From assembly GCF_031846325.1 (NCBI RefSeq), contig NZ_JAVRHZ010000001.1, forward strand, positions 558,001 to 622,000: 64,000 nt of DNA, in the 5' to 3' direction. Shown here piece by piece: positions 54,843 through 62,318 of this stretch. Positions within the stretch are counted from its first letter, which is position 1. Each line of letters starts with the position of its first letter. The notes beneath the pieces were generated by a model that was not told the origin of the DNA, made no database searches, and saw only the letters and a program-made list of their open reading frames with translations. The stretch is from Patiriisocius_A hiemis. Its GTDB lineage: Bacteria > Bacteroidota > Bacteroidia > Flavobacteriales > Flavobacteriaceae. Position numbers and translations under genes: made by a program.

Positions 54843-56492
54843 TTATTTTTCAATTTCAGGCAGAATATAATTTTTGATTATTCGCTCGGGTTGAAAACCC
54901 TTTCCATTTCTATAATTGCCTGATGTAATAACAACAATTAATTCATATTCAGGAATAACGACCAAATATTGACCACCTGAGCCTCTCGCTTCAATAGAAT
55001 TAATTTTTTTACCATTGATATTATAGGTTTTGTGCCAAAAAAGATATCCATACTCATTTTTGTCTATGGTGTTTTCAAGTACCTTGTACTTATCAAATGA
55101 CTTATTCACCCAATGTGGTGGTAATATTTCTTTTTCTTCCCATATACCATTATTCAAATATAGTTGCCCAAATTTCATTATGTCTCTCGGAGTAAGGTAC
55201 CATCCACCGCCAAAATATGGCTGGTCTTCATTGTTAGTTTGGATTCTATAATTTTGGATAGATAGAGGTGCGAATAACTTTTTATGAATATAAAACTCTA
55301 ACCTTTCGTCTATTGAAGAGCTAATGATTGGAGATAGCAAATGAGGATTTCCAGAACCATAGTTTGCCTTTTCTCCTGGTTCGTAAATCATAGGAGCCTT
55401 TAAAATATGGTTCGTCCAATCCTCTTGGCTTTGGTATGCTCCTTCATTGGCGAATGAGTTCCGATTCAGTCCAAAGTCAATAGCATCCAAGCCACTTGAC
55501 ATAGTGAGAAGGTGGTGAATAGTAATTTCATCTTTCCCTTCTTTCCAATCTATTTCTGGATATTGATTTTCAAAGAACTCCTCAATAGGTAAGTGCTCTT
55601 CGGATAGTTTTTGTTCAGCAATTGCAATGCCAACCAAGGCAGAGGCAAAGCTTTTAGATAGCGATCGGGTATCGTGTGGAACACTTGATGTAAAACCATC
55701 AAAATAGGTTTCAAAAATCACTTCTCCGTATTGAGATATAACCACTGAATGAGTTCCTTCTAACGTATCATTCTTGATATCTGTTACAAGCTTAGAAAAA
55801 TGCGAAGAATGACTATTATCAATTGATTCTGAATAATCCCCAATTAGCCATTGTTCATAGGGCAAGGGTGAGAGTTCAATTTTTGTGCTCTCTTTCAGAA
55901 AATTAAGGGTAAGGTCAATCCGCTGCTCTTTTAGCTTGCCGTTAAAATTTAGGTTTGAGCGGATATCTCTAAATTCAAAATTGTCGTGACCAATTTTAAA
56001 ATCTTGTCCCCACATGTAATGATAAGTTGGCTCTTTAAAAAAAGTAGAAGCAGAATAACTATTATCTTCCTGTTTATCCAATGAAAAGTACATTGTGGGC
56101 AAGAATGAATCTTCGATTAAAAGATTCCAATTACCCGACCAGTTTCCTTTTGAAGTTAAATTCAAATCAATATTTGATAAATGATGTCCTGTTTGCACAA
56201 AAGCGATTGGGGTTGTTTGTGTTGTGTCGATTCTTATGATTAATTGGTCTTTATATTGACCAACTAAATAAGTCGCATTTTCAGCTTTGAGCGGAATTTC
56301 TGTTATGCTATTTTTACCTTTAAATACTGATGTACTACCTTCCTCTGTTGTTATTATTTCAATATTGAATTGAAATGGATTCTTATATTCTAATTTACCT
56401 GCCCAACCACCAACATAATTCTCGAGGGATTTTTGAGCATTACATGAGGTAATAGTGAGTAGGGTTATTATTAGCAAAATATGTATTCGCAT
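54843..56492 (-). CDS. Serine hydrolase (beta-lactamase class C fold) lipoprotein, cassette-borne
   Basis: The 549-residue protein starts with a lipoprotein signal ending TITSC (C17). An N-terminal beta domain of about 190 residues is followed by a beta-lactamase/DD-peptidase domain with the SxxK motif in TRSLSKSFASALVGIA (nucleophile serine in SLSK). The second motif region reads NYGSGNPHLL, so the usual YxN asparagine is replaced by serine, and ARGSGGQ stands for the third motif. Such proteins are usually esterases or peptidases rather than drug-hydrolysing lactamases. The start codon is 27 bases inside the cassette; an upstream TTG overlapping the attC core is rejected. Confidence 0.88.
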   Translation of the reverse strand: MRIHILLIITLLTITSCNAQKSLENYVGGWAGKLEYKNPFQFNIEIITTEEGSTSVFKGKNSITEIPLKAENATYLVGQYKDQLIIRIDTTQTTPIAFVQTGHHLSNIDLNLTSKGNWSGNWNLLIEDSFLPTMYFSLDKQEDNSYSASTFFKEPTYHYMWGQDFKIGHDNFEFRDIRSNLNFNGKLKEQRIDLTLNFLKESTKIELSPLPYEQWLIGDYSESIDNSHSSHFSKLVTDIKNDTLEGTHSVVISQYGEVIFETYFDGFTSSVPHDTRSLSKSFASALVGIAIAEQKLSEEHLPIEEFFENQYPEIDWKEGKDEITIHHLLTMSSGLDAIDFGLNRNSFANEGAYQSQEDWTNHILKAPMIYEPGEKANYGSGNPHLLSPIISSSIDERLEFYIHKKLFAPLSIQNYRIQTNNEDQPYFGGGWYLTPRDIMKFGQLYLNNGIWEEKEILPPHWVNKSFDKYKVLENTIDKNEYGYLFWHKTYNINGKKINSIEARGSGGQYLVVIPEYELIVVITSGNYRNGKGFQPERIIKNYILPEIEK

Positions 56493-56513
56493 TATTCTGT
56501 TTTTTCTAATGAG

Positions 56514-56644
56514 GCACAACGGTTTTGTGTATGGTTAGTTGCGTGTTTAAGCAACTAATTTAGCAAATACAAACCAAATAGAAAATCCGCGAGGATTTTC
56601 AGAAGTAGGCGAGAACAAGCAATTACTTATAGCCATTGTTGTGC
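56514..56644 (-). repeat. attC-like element C (131 bases)
   Basis: Bounded by GCACAAC and GTTGTGC; it has the central hairpin GAAAATCC/GGATTTTC (56581-56600) and a GTTGC/GCAAC stem (56538-56555). It shares 69 identical bases with element E (56516-56584). The bases around the core after the 56654 gene (TAAGCACAAC) match the start of that same cassette. Confidence 0.78.
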
Positions 56645-56653
56645 TTAGTTTTT

Positions 56654-57220
56654 TTATTTCTTTTCTAAAAATTCTTTGACTACGGTATAATAATCTTCGC
56701 CATATTGTTTATAAAATTCTCCATTTGGCTTAATAATTAAAAACCCAGCACAGTTTTGATGTTCAGTAAAAACATTTTCATAAAAAAATCCTGAATCAAC
56801 TATGAATTCAGTCATTTGTTCATAAATCTCTTTGTTATAAGAATCTTGAGTATAAACAAAGAAATCAATTGCATCATAGTTAGAACTCATTCTTGATGAA
56901 ATGCTAATTCTGTTTTTGATTACTTGTGTATTAGTTTCTTCACTCAATCGGACAATTATGCAATTCGGTGCTTTTTGGTTATAGTTTATAAGAATTGACT
57001 TGTCAGTAGGAAAAGTGGTTTTTAATTCGGTTTCCAGTTTTTTAATCAGTTCATCATATTCGGTTTTGTTTAAAGTTCCAGAGTAGGCTGTTCTGCTTTT
57101 TTTGTATTTAGAGTTCGGATAAGTATTTACTTTTGTATTATTAATATCTTTATTCGTTCCACAAGATATTAGTAGAATTACAAATATTAAATAAGTTCCT
57201 TTCTTTAAAATGTTGTTCAT
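56654..57220 (-). CDS. Predicted lipoprotein of unknown function, cassette-borne
   Basis: The 188-residue product has a lipoprotein signal ending LLISC (C20). After a polar linker the rest looks alpha/beta, with YDELIKKLETELKTTFPTD, ILINYNQKAPNCIIVRL and a C-terminal GEFYKQYGEDYYTVVKEFLE. I recognise no family. It is the only gene of its cassette, between elements C and D. The small size and unknown function are typical of cassette cargo. Confidence 0.78.
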   Translation of the reverse strand: MNNILKKGTYLIFVILLISCGTNKDINNTKVNTYPNSKYKKSRTAYSGTLNKTEYDELIKKLETELKTTFPTDKSILINYNQKAPNCIIVRLSEETNTQVIKNRISISSRMSSNYDAIDFFVYTQDSYNKEIYEQMTEFIVDSGFFYENVFTEHQNCAGFLIIKPNGEFYKQYGEDYYTVVKEFLEKK

Positions 57221-57242
57221 AGATTTTGTTAGGTCAAATTAA

Positions 57243-57373
57243 GCACAACGGTTTGTGTATGAGCCGTAGCGGATTTTACCCAACTAAACTGTCAGTTAGC
57301 AAGATACTTAATTAGACGCAAAAACGGTCCAAGTATGCACTTAAACCGCTATTGCTTATACACTTTGTTGTGT
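57243..57373 (-). repeat. attC-like element D (131 bases, divergent sequence)
   Basis: Bounded on the minus strand by ACACAAC and GTTGTGC. Inner arms GTGTATAAGCAATAGCGG and CCGCTACGGCTCATACAC pair along 18 positions with three mismatched or wobble sites. The middle differs completely from C and E, yet the length is the same. The flanking GGCTGCACACAAC resembles the complement of this cassette's first bases at 59178-59190. Confidence 0.75.
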
Positions 57374-57381
57374 GCAGCCTT

Positions 57382-57591
57382 TTATTTTTCTTTGATTTTG
57401 CAAGTTTTGATTCCAAACGGTGCATAAAGTGGACAAAAGCTAATCACACTTGTTAAAACGAAAACACCTGCAAGCACCAATAAAACAATACCTAATGTAC
57501 CTGAAATTGTTCCTGTAAAATAAAGAATGCCAACTATTGCAGCGATTATAACTCTTATAATTCTGTCTGCTGAACCCATATTTTTTGTCAT
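57382..57591 (-). CDS. DUF2892 (YgaP-like) small membrane protein
   Basis: The 69-residue protein has two membrane helices (about 9-27, RVIIAAIVGILYFTGTI, and 31-50, LGIVLLVLAGVFVLTSV), followed by the conserved ending FCPLYAPFGIKTC. This matches DUF2892, found alone or fused to rhodanese domains, often in sulfur or redox contexts. It lies 75 bases downstream of the Crp/Fnr gene, with a -7 box TACCTTTG (minus strand, 57627-57634) and a palindrome at 57657-57670 upstream, so it is probably controlled by that regulator. Confidence 0.88.
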   Translation of the reverse strand: MTKNMGSADRIIRVIIAAIVGILYFTGTISGTLGIVLLVLAGVFVLTSVISFCPLYAPFGIKTCKIKEK

Positions 57592-57626
57592 AATTGAAAA
57601 TTTTAAATTATTGAAAGATTACCTTA

Positions 57627-57670
57627 CAAAGGTAAATAGTCGTCTAGAGATATGCAGTGACTGTAGTCAC
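57627..57670 (-). promoter_or_regulatory. Promoter with Crp/Fnr-like palindrome for the DUF2892 gene
   Basis: On the minus strand TACCTTTG (57627-57634) is a good -7 box. The palindrome GTGAC-N4-GTCAC (57657-57670) is centred about 42-44 bases before the likely transcription start, the position used by class II Crp/Fnr activators. It overlaps the TGA stop codon of the Crp/Fnr gene itself. Confidence 0.55.
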
Positions 57671-58293
57671 CACTTGTCAATAATTCTTATTTTACCTGAT
57701 TTTTGTTCAACTTTCCCATCTGTTTCAAGCTTTTTTAAAACTCTAGTAACTACTTCACGAGCAGTTCCTAATTCATTCGCTATTTGGGAATGACTCATAT
57801 TAACAGAATTGTTTTGACTTAATTCAGTTTTCTTCTTCAAATGGTCGTATAGTCTTTTGTCCATCTTATCTAATAACAAACTACCTATTGTGTCTAATAG
57901 CTCCGAATATCTCAGATTAAACTGATTGTAGAAAAGTTCATTGAAGTCTGGGTATTCTTTTAACCAAGTTGGTAACAAATGAACGGGTAACAAAAGAACT
58001 GTTGAATCTTCTTCTGTTTGTGCAAATACTTTACTCGGTGTATTTTTTAAAGCCGCATAAAAAGACATTACGCAGCTTTGGGCTGATTCGATATAGTAGA
58101 GTAGCAATTCTTTCTCATCAAATCTTGAATATACTTTTATCAGGCCATTAACAACAATCGGTAAAACTTTGACATACTGCTGTTCCCTTAAAATTTCAGT
58201 TCCTTTTGGAAATTCCTTAATGTTAGATTCTTGCAGTATTTTTTCAACCAAATCAGGTTTAAGAAAGGATAATATTTTTCTGTCAAGTTCCAT
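57667..58293 (-). CDS. Crp/Fnr family transcriptional regulator
   Basis: The 208-residue protein has an N-terminal cyclic-nucleotide-binding-like beta barrel (about 20-110) and a C-terminal HTH_Crp domain. The recognition helix lies in SHSQIANELGTAREVVTRVL. It lacks the cysteine cluster of FNR and the cAMP-contact residues cannot be confirmed, so the signal is unknown. It starts 3 bases after the CDF exporter gene and is followed by DUF2892, making a three-gene unit. A palindrome upstream of DUF2892 is its likely target (inference). Confidence 0.92.
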   Translation of the reverse strand: MELDRKILSFLKPDLVEKILQESNIKEFPKGTEILREQQYVKVLPIVVNGLIKVYSRFDEKELLLYYIESAQSCVMSFYAALKNTPSKVFAQTEEDSTVLLLPVHLLPTWLKEYPDFNELFYNQFNLRYSELLDTIGSLLLDKMDKRLYDHLKKKTELSQNNSVNMSHSQIANELGTAREVVTRVLKKLETDGKVEQKSGKIRIIDKW

Positions 58294-58296
58294 TCT

Positions 58297-59166
58297 TTAT
58301 TTATCTGGTTCAATGTGGATTAAGACGTGTCCTAAACTTGGTATTTCATTTCGCAAATGGTCCTTTAAATAATGTGCAATATCGTGGCCATCCTTAACAG
58401 AAATTTCTCCATTAACAATTGCGTGTAAATCAACGTGGTATTTCATTCCTGCTTTTCGAATAAAACATTTTTCTGTTCCAACTATACCTCTAACTTTTAA
58501 AGACTCTTCTCGAATTTCTTCCAATAGGTCATCATATAAATGCTCATCCATAATTTCTCCTAAAGCAGGTCTAAAAATTAAATAGCTATTGTATAAAATA
58601 AAAGCAGAAGCTAATAAAGCTGCCCAATCGTCAGCTGTTTCATATCCTTTTCCGAAAATTAAAGCGATAGAAATTCCAATGAATGCCATAATTGAAGTAA
58701 TTGCATCACTTCTATGGTGCCAAGCATCTGCCTTGAGTGAAGTGCTATTTGTCTCCTTACTTTTTTTTATTACTATTCTAAAGGACACTTCTTTCCATAT
58801 GATAATTGCACCAAGTACAATCAAAGTCCAAGATTTTGGAACCTTATGAGGTGTCTGAATATTTTGAATGCTTTCGTAGGCAATAATAGTTGCTGATGTT
58901 ACAAGAAAAGCTACTACTAAGAATGTTATTAGCGGTTCAATTTTTCCGTGTCCGTATGGATGATTTTTGTCTGCTGGCCGTTTGGCATATTTTAAACCAA
59001 ATAGCACAAGTAGAGAGGAGAAAATATCGGTTGTTGATTCTATTGCATCAGCAATGAGTGCATATGAATTACCAAAGAATCCTGCAAGTCCTTTAATCAA
59101 AGCTAAACTGATGTTTCCAATTATGCTAAAATATGTAGTTCGTATTGCAGTTTGTTCGTTATTCAT
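58297..59166 (-). CDS. Cation diffusion facilitator (metal exporter)
   Basis: The 289-residue inner-membrane protein belongs to the CDF family, which exports zinc, iron, manganese or cobalt in exchange for protons. It has six membrane segments, the transport-site residues in YALIADAIESTTD (DxxxD) and KADAWHHRSDAITS (HxxxD). The cytosolic C-terminal domain has HVDLHAIVNGEISVKDGHDI. The metal cannot be fixed from sequence. It is the first gene of a three-gene cassette and probably supplies its transcript to the regulator 3 bases downstream. Confidence 0.93.
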   Translation of the reverse strand: MNNEQTAIRTTYFSIIGNISLALIKGLAGFFGNSYALIADAIESTTDIFSSLLVLFGLKYAKRPADKNHPYGHGKIEPLITFLVVAFLVTSATIIAYESIQNIQTPHKVPKSWTLIVLGAIIIWKEVSFRIVIKKSKETNSTSLKADAWHHRSDAITSIMAFIGISIALIFGKGYETADDWAALLASAFILYNSYLIFRPALGEIMDEHLYDDLLEEIREESLKVRGIVGTEKCFIRKAGMKYHVDLHAIVNGEISVKDGHDIAHYLKDHLRNEIPSLGHVLIHIEPDK

Positions 59167-59183
59167 TCAGTTTTTCAGGTTGC

Positions 59184-59314
59184 ATACAACGGTTTTGTGT
59201 ATGGTTAGTTGCGTGTTTAAGCAACTAATTTAGCAAATACAAACCAAATAGAAAGTCCGCGAGGACTTTCGTAAGTAGGCTATAACCAGCAATGAATTAT
59301 ACACGTTGTTGTGC
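59184..59314 (-). repeat. attC-like element E (131 bases)
   Basis: Bounded on the minus strand by GCACAAC and GTTGTAT. The central hairpin is GAAAGTCC/GGACTTTC (59251-59270), which differs from element C by a matched pair of substitutions that keeps the stem. GTGTAT pairs with ATACAC near the ends. Confidence 0.78.
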
Positions 59315-59332
59315 TTTCGTTATTTATACTTT

Positions 59333-60097
59333 TCAGTTCTGGTCTTCGTTCAGTTCGGTCTTTATCAATTTTATGATTGCTTCTATTTCATTGTGAAGGT
59401 TTTTTCGATAACCTAAGGCTTCATTCGTTAGAACAGACTTGATTCCCATTAAGTTTCGCACTTTCGGATGTGCCATAATTTCAATATAGTCGTTTTGCGG
59501 ACCTAATGAAATATTATAATCAGGCATCTTAAATTTTAGAAGTGGAAGGAAGTTAACATATTCGACACAAATTTCATCAATTCTAATTTGATGAACATTC
59601 ATTCTATCCTGAATTAGTTTATCTAGATTATAAATATTTGCCTCTAAGACGCTCAGTCGGTCTCGAATAGAATCGTTCTGGACAATTGTGATTTTCCCAG
59701 CATTCTTTAAATCCGAATAAGTATTAATTACAGGAAATTTTATTTCAAAATCCCAAAACGCTTTGTTGAAATATTCTTTTGTTCTATCTGAATTGGTTAA
59801 TACTGTCTTTAATGAATCATTATGTAGTATCGTTTCAATAATGTCAAGATAATTTTGCTCACTTCTGATATACTCTTTTGAAAATTCTTTTGCGGAATTT
59901 AAATCTTCAAGTAATACATTCAGAATTTCTTTTTCAACTTTTCCAATTTTCCTTGTTTCATTCCAATTATTAATCTGTAGTGCAATCAAAATTCCAATGA
60001 CAACCAGCACAATCTCTCCGAGTGCATAAATCAAGTACTTACTAAATTTACTTTCAGATAGCAGTTTTTGTCTAATTTTTCTAAAGAATTTTATCAT
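59333..60097 (-). CDS. DUF6090-like membrane-anchored protein, cassette-borne
   Basis: The 254-residue protein begins MIKFFRKIRQKLLSESKFSK and then has a single membrane helix (about 25-43, ALGEIVLVVIGILIALQI) followed by NNWNETRK. This opening is characteristic of a Bacteroidota family I know as DUF6090. The rest is helical, with coiled-coil character, and probably periplasmic. No function is known; the family is frequent as scattered accessory genes in flavobacteria. It is a single-gene cassette between elements E and F. Confidence 0.87.
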   Translation of the reverse strand: MIKFFRKIRQKLLSESKFSKYLIYALGEIVLVVIGILIALQINNWNETRKIGKVEKEILNVLLEDLNSAKEFSKEYIRSEQNYLDIIETILHNDSLKTVLTNSDRTKEYFNKAFWDFEIKFPVINTYSDLKNAGKITIVQNDSIRDRLSVLEANIYNLDKLIQDRMNVHQIRIDEICVEYVNFLPLLKFKMPDYNISLGPQNDYIEIMAHPKVRNLMGIKSVLTNEALGYRKNLHNEIEAIIKLIKTELNEDQN

Positions 60098-60121
60098 TGG
60101 TTAGCGGTTTGTCATAATGAA

Positions 60122-60320
60122 GCACAACGTATTTGTGTATGATTAGTGCGGAAGGAGCTTTAGCTATTTTAGCTTAGGCTGAGTCGCTTGCGACGAAAAC
60201 TCCGCTGGAGAAAAATAGCAAGGCTCTGACTTGCCAATTCTCCGATTAGATAAATATACAAATTGTAGGATAATTTCCTCGTATTAACCAGTTAAGCATT
60301 AATTATACACGTTGTTGGCA
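60122..60320 (-). repeat. attC-like element F (199 bases, with internal hairpins)
   Basis: Bounded on the minus strand by TGCCAAC and GTTGTGC. The arms GTGTATAATTAATGC and GCACTAATCATACAC pair except at two positions. The enlarged centre holds further stems such as GTCGC/GCGAC (60183-60194). It is at the upper size limit for attC sites. Confidence 0.7.
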
Positions 60321-60546
60321 TTTCGTTGTTTTGTTCAGAGTACTAATTATCCAGCTTATTTCAGTTTTTGTTTTTCCAGCGTTTGAGTGAATTCGCACAG
60401 ATTTTTATTCCGCAAAATTTTTCAATTCCGATTGAGTGAACAATTCTGAAACTTGCTAAATTACGCGTATAGTTAAGGTTTTGGTTTTCGATTCCAGTTA
60501 CGAGCTAAAAGTTCAGACGTAATTTTCACTTATCATTCTTCAGGCA
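60321..60546. other. Non-coding part of the first cassette
   Basis: No intact gene is seen. On the minus strand one frame is open for about 47 codons (ending in SLKRWKNKN) but has no start codon, so it may be a gene remnant. No promoter or RNA gene was recognised. Confidence 0.4.
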
Positions 60547-60654
60547 TTAATTAATCATTGGTAATACAAATTCCTTGAAAATGTAAAATATAAGGGCTCC
60601 AACTATCATTCCGATATAGAAGTTTCGCTTATTTTTTGGTTTTTTATTTTCCAT
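60547..60654 (-). CDS. Possible 35-residue membrane peptide in the first cassette
   Basis: The ORF begins MENKKPKNKRNFYIG and has one hydrophobic segment (about 13-34, including GMIVGALIFYIF and FVLPM). The basic leader followed by a membrane helix is plausible for a small inner-membrane protein. It is the only candidate gene of its cassette, 51 bases downstream of the GTTGGCA core at 60700-60706. Length alone is weak support, so it may be spurious. Confidence 0.4.
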   Translation of the reverse strand: MENKKPKNKRNFYIGMIVGALIFYIFKEFVLPMIN

Positions 60655-60699
60655 ATTATCTTCAGTTATTAATTTTTTATTGAGACAGTTCACAATGAA

Positions 60700-60799
60700 T
60701 GCCAACTTGTTATATCGTTTTATTTATTAGTGTTATCCCGTAAATAAATCAGGATACCATGAGTTTTTTGTTAACGTTATCCTGTAAAGCTACATAATT
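60700..60799. repeat. Cassette-cluster boundary with direct repeats
   Basis: TGCCAAC at 60700-60706 (GTTGGCA on the minus strand) is the 5' core of the first cassette. Between it and the aldehyde dehydrogenase stop lie two direct repeats, GTTATCCCGTAAA (60732-60744) and GTTATCCTGTAAA (60776-60788), 44 bases apart. There is no long palindrome here, so this could be an attI-like or secondary insertion site. Confidence 0.4.
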
Positions 60800-62164
60800 T
60801 TAACTAGTTGTAATATAGACCGTTTTTCTATTTACAAATTCTTGGATACCATGACTGCTTAACTCTCTCCCGTAGCCGCTTTGCTTTACTCCACCAAAAG
60901 GGAGTCTTGGGTCACTTTTTACTAGCGTATTTATAAATACTGCGCCTTCTTCAAATTGAGATATATAAGGTTGTATAGACTTTATATCTTTTGTAAAAAT
61001 AGAGACACCTAACCCAAAGTTTGAGTTGTTTGAGAGCTCTATGGCCTCTTCTATATCTTTAAAAGGTAGTATAGGGAGTACGGGGCCAAAGGTTTCTTCT
61101 TTAAACAAAGACATCTTTGTGGTAACATTATTAACAATTGTAGGTTCAAAATAAGCGTTTTGCCTGTTCCCTCCTAGTAATACATTGGCACCCATTTTTA
61201 TAGATTTCTGTAAAATTTCTTCAAGTTCTACTGCTAGGTCTGTTCTTGCCATCGTACCAATATAAGTTTCGGCATTGCTTGGGTTACCACTCTTAAGTTC
61301 TCTTACTTTTTTTACTAGTTTTTGGGTAAACTCATTTTCTATATCCTTATGTACCAAAAGTCGTTTTCCAGCAATACAACTTTGCCCTGTATTTTGAAAT
61401 CGAGCCTGCACCACAGTATCTAGAGTAGCATCAATATCACAGTCTTTTAATGCAATTAAAGCATTGTTACCTCCAAGCTCCAAAACAGTTTTCTTTATAT
61501 TTTCTCCAGCTTTACTTGCTACAGCACTACCAGCAGGGCCACTTCCCGTAATTGTAACAGCTTTTATAATAGGGTTTTCTATAATGGAGGCTACTATATC
61601 ACTCTTAATTAACAGCGTTGTAAAGCAATTTTTAGGAAACCCAGCTTTTTCAAAAACTTTTTGGATATTTAATGCACTTCCAAATACGTTTGAGGCGTGC
61701 TTTAATACAGCAACATTACCAGCCATTAATGCTGGAGCAGCAAACCTAAATACCTGCCAGAATGGATAGTTCCAGGGCATTACTGCCAGTAGTACGCCTA
61801 GCGGTTCGTAGGACACATAACTGGTTTCGGCATCGGTTTCTATTATCTCGTCTTCTAGGTGTGAAGCGGCATTTGCTGCATAATACTCACACACCCATGC
61901 ACATTTTTCAATTTCGGCGATAGATTGTGAGATGGGTTTGCCAATTTCTTCAGTAATTTTCTTTGCGTAGGTTTCTTTATTCTCTTTGAGTTCTTTTGCA
62001 GCGTTGTTAAGTAGTTCTTTTCTTTCAGTAAACGAAGTTGTTTTCCAGGAAGCGAATCGCTTTTCTGCTTTATCTAAAAAAACTTTTACTTCTTTTTTGG
62101 TGTGCGTTGTAAAAGACTCTATTTCTTTCTGAGTGTACGGATTTATTGAAGTTACAGTTGGCAT
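60800..62164 (-). CDS. NAD(P)-dependent aldehyde dehydrogenase, succinate-semialdehyde type
   Basis: The 454-residue enzyme has the aldehyde dehydrogenase fold: LLAVMPWNYPFWQVFRFAAP, the cofactor loop ITGSGPAGSAVASKAG, the general-base glutamate in VLELGGNNALI and the catalytic cysteine near residue 262 in NTGQSCIAGKR. The GQSCIAGKR variant and length resemble GabD/Sad-type succinate-semialdehyde dehydrogenases, but substrate is not certain. It lies just outside the cassette cluster and has no attC-like structure on its 5' side. Confidence 0.92.
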   Translation of the reverse strand: MPTVTSINPYTQKEIESFTTHTKKEVKVFLDKAEKRFASWKTTSFTERKELLNNAAKELKENKETYAKKITEEIGKPISQSIAEIEKCAWVCEYYAANAASHLEDEIIETDAETSYVSYEPLGVLLAVMPWNYPFWQVFRFAAPALMAGNVAVLKHASNVFGSALNIQKVFEKAGFPKNCFTTLLIKSDIVASIIENPIIKAVTITGSGPAGSAVASKAGENIKKTVLELGGNNALIALKDCDIDATLDTVVQARFQNTGQSCIAGKRLLVHKDIENEFTQKLVKKVRELKSGNPSNAETYIGTMARTDLAVELEEILQKSIKMGANVLLGGNRQNAYFEPTIVNNVTTKMSLFKEETFGPVLPILPFKDIEEAIELSNNSNFGLGVSIFTKDIKSIQPYISQFEEGAVFINTLVKSDPRLPFGGVKQSGYGRELSSHGIQEFVNRKTVYITTS

Positions 62165-62318
62165 TTTTATTTTTAAAGTTACATAAAATAGGTATTAATT
62201 TTGTGTGATTTAGGACTACTTTAACGCACAAGTGACTGTTAAGAACCCTTTTATAACTTACCTAATATTATTTAAAATTGTACGTGCTATTTTATAATTT
62301 TAATAAAAATCCTAAATC

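Noticed and set aside
54843..56492. Antibiotic resistance beta-lactamase
   Set aside because: The SxxK motif is present, but the YxN asparagine is replaced and an extra N-terminal domain is present, so it is more like an esterase or peptidase.
54088..60320. Palindromes as miniature transposons or IS remnants
   Set aside because: They have no target-site duplications that I can see, always sit at gene ends, differ in their centres, and follow the cassette-specific core rule instead.
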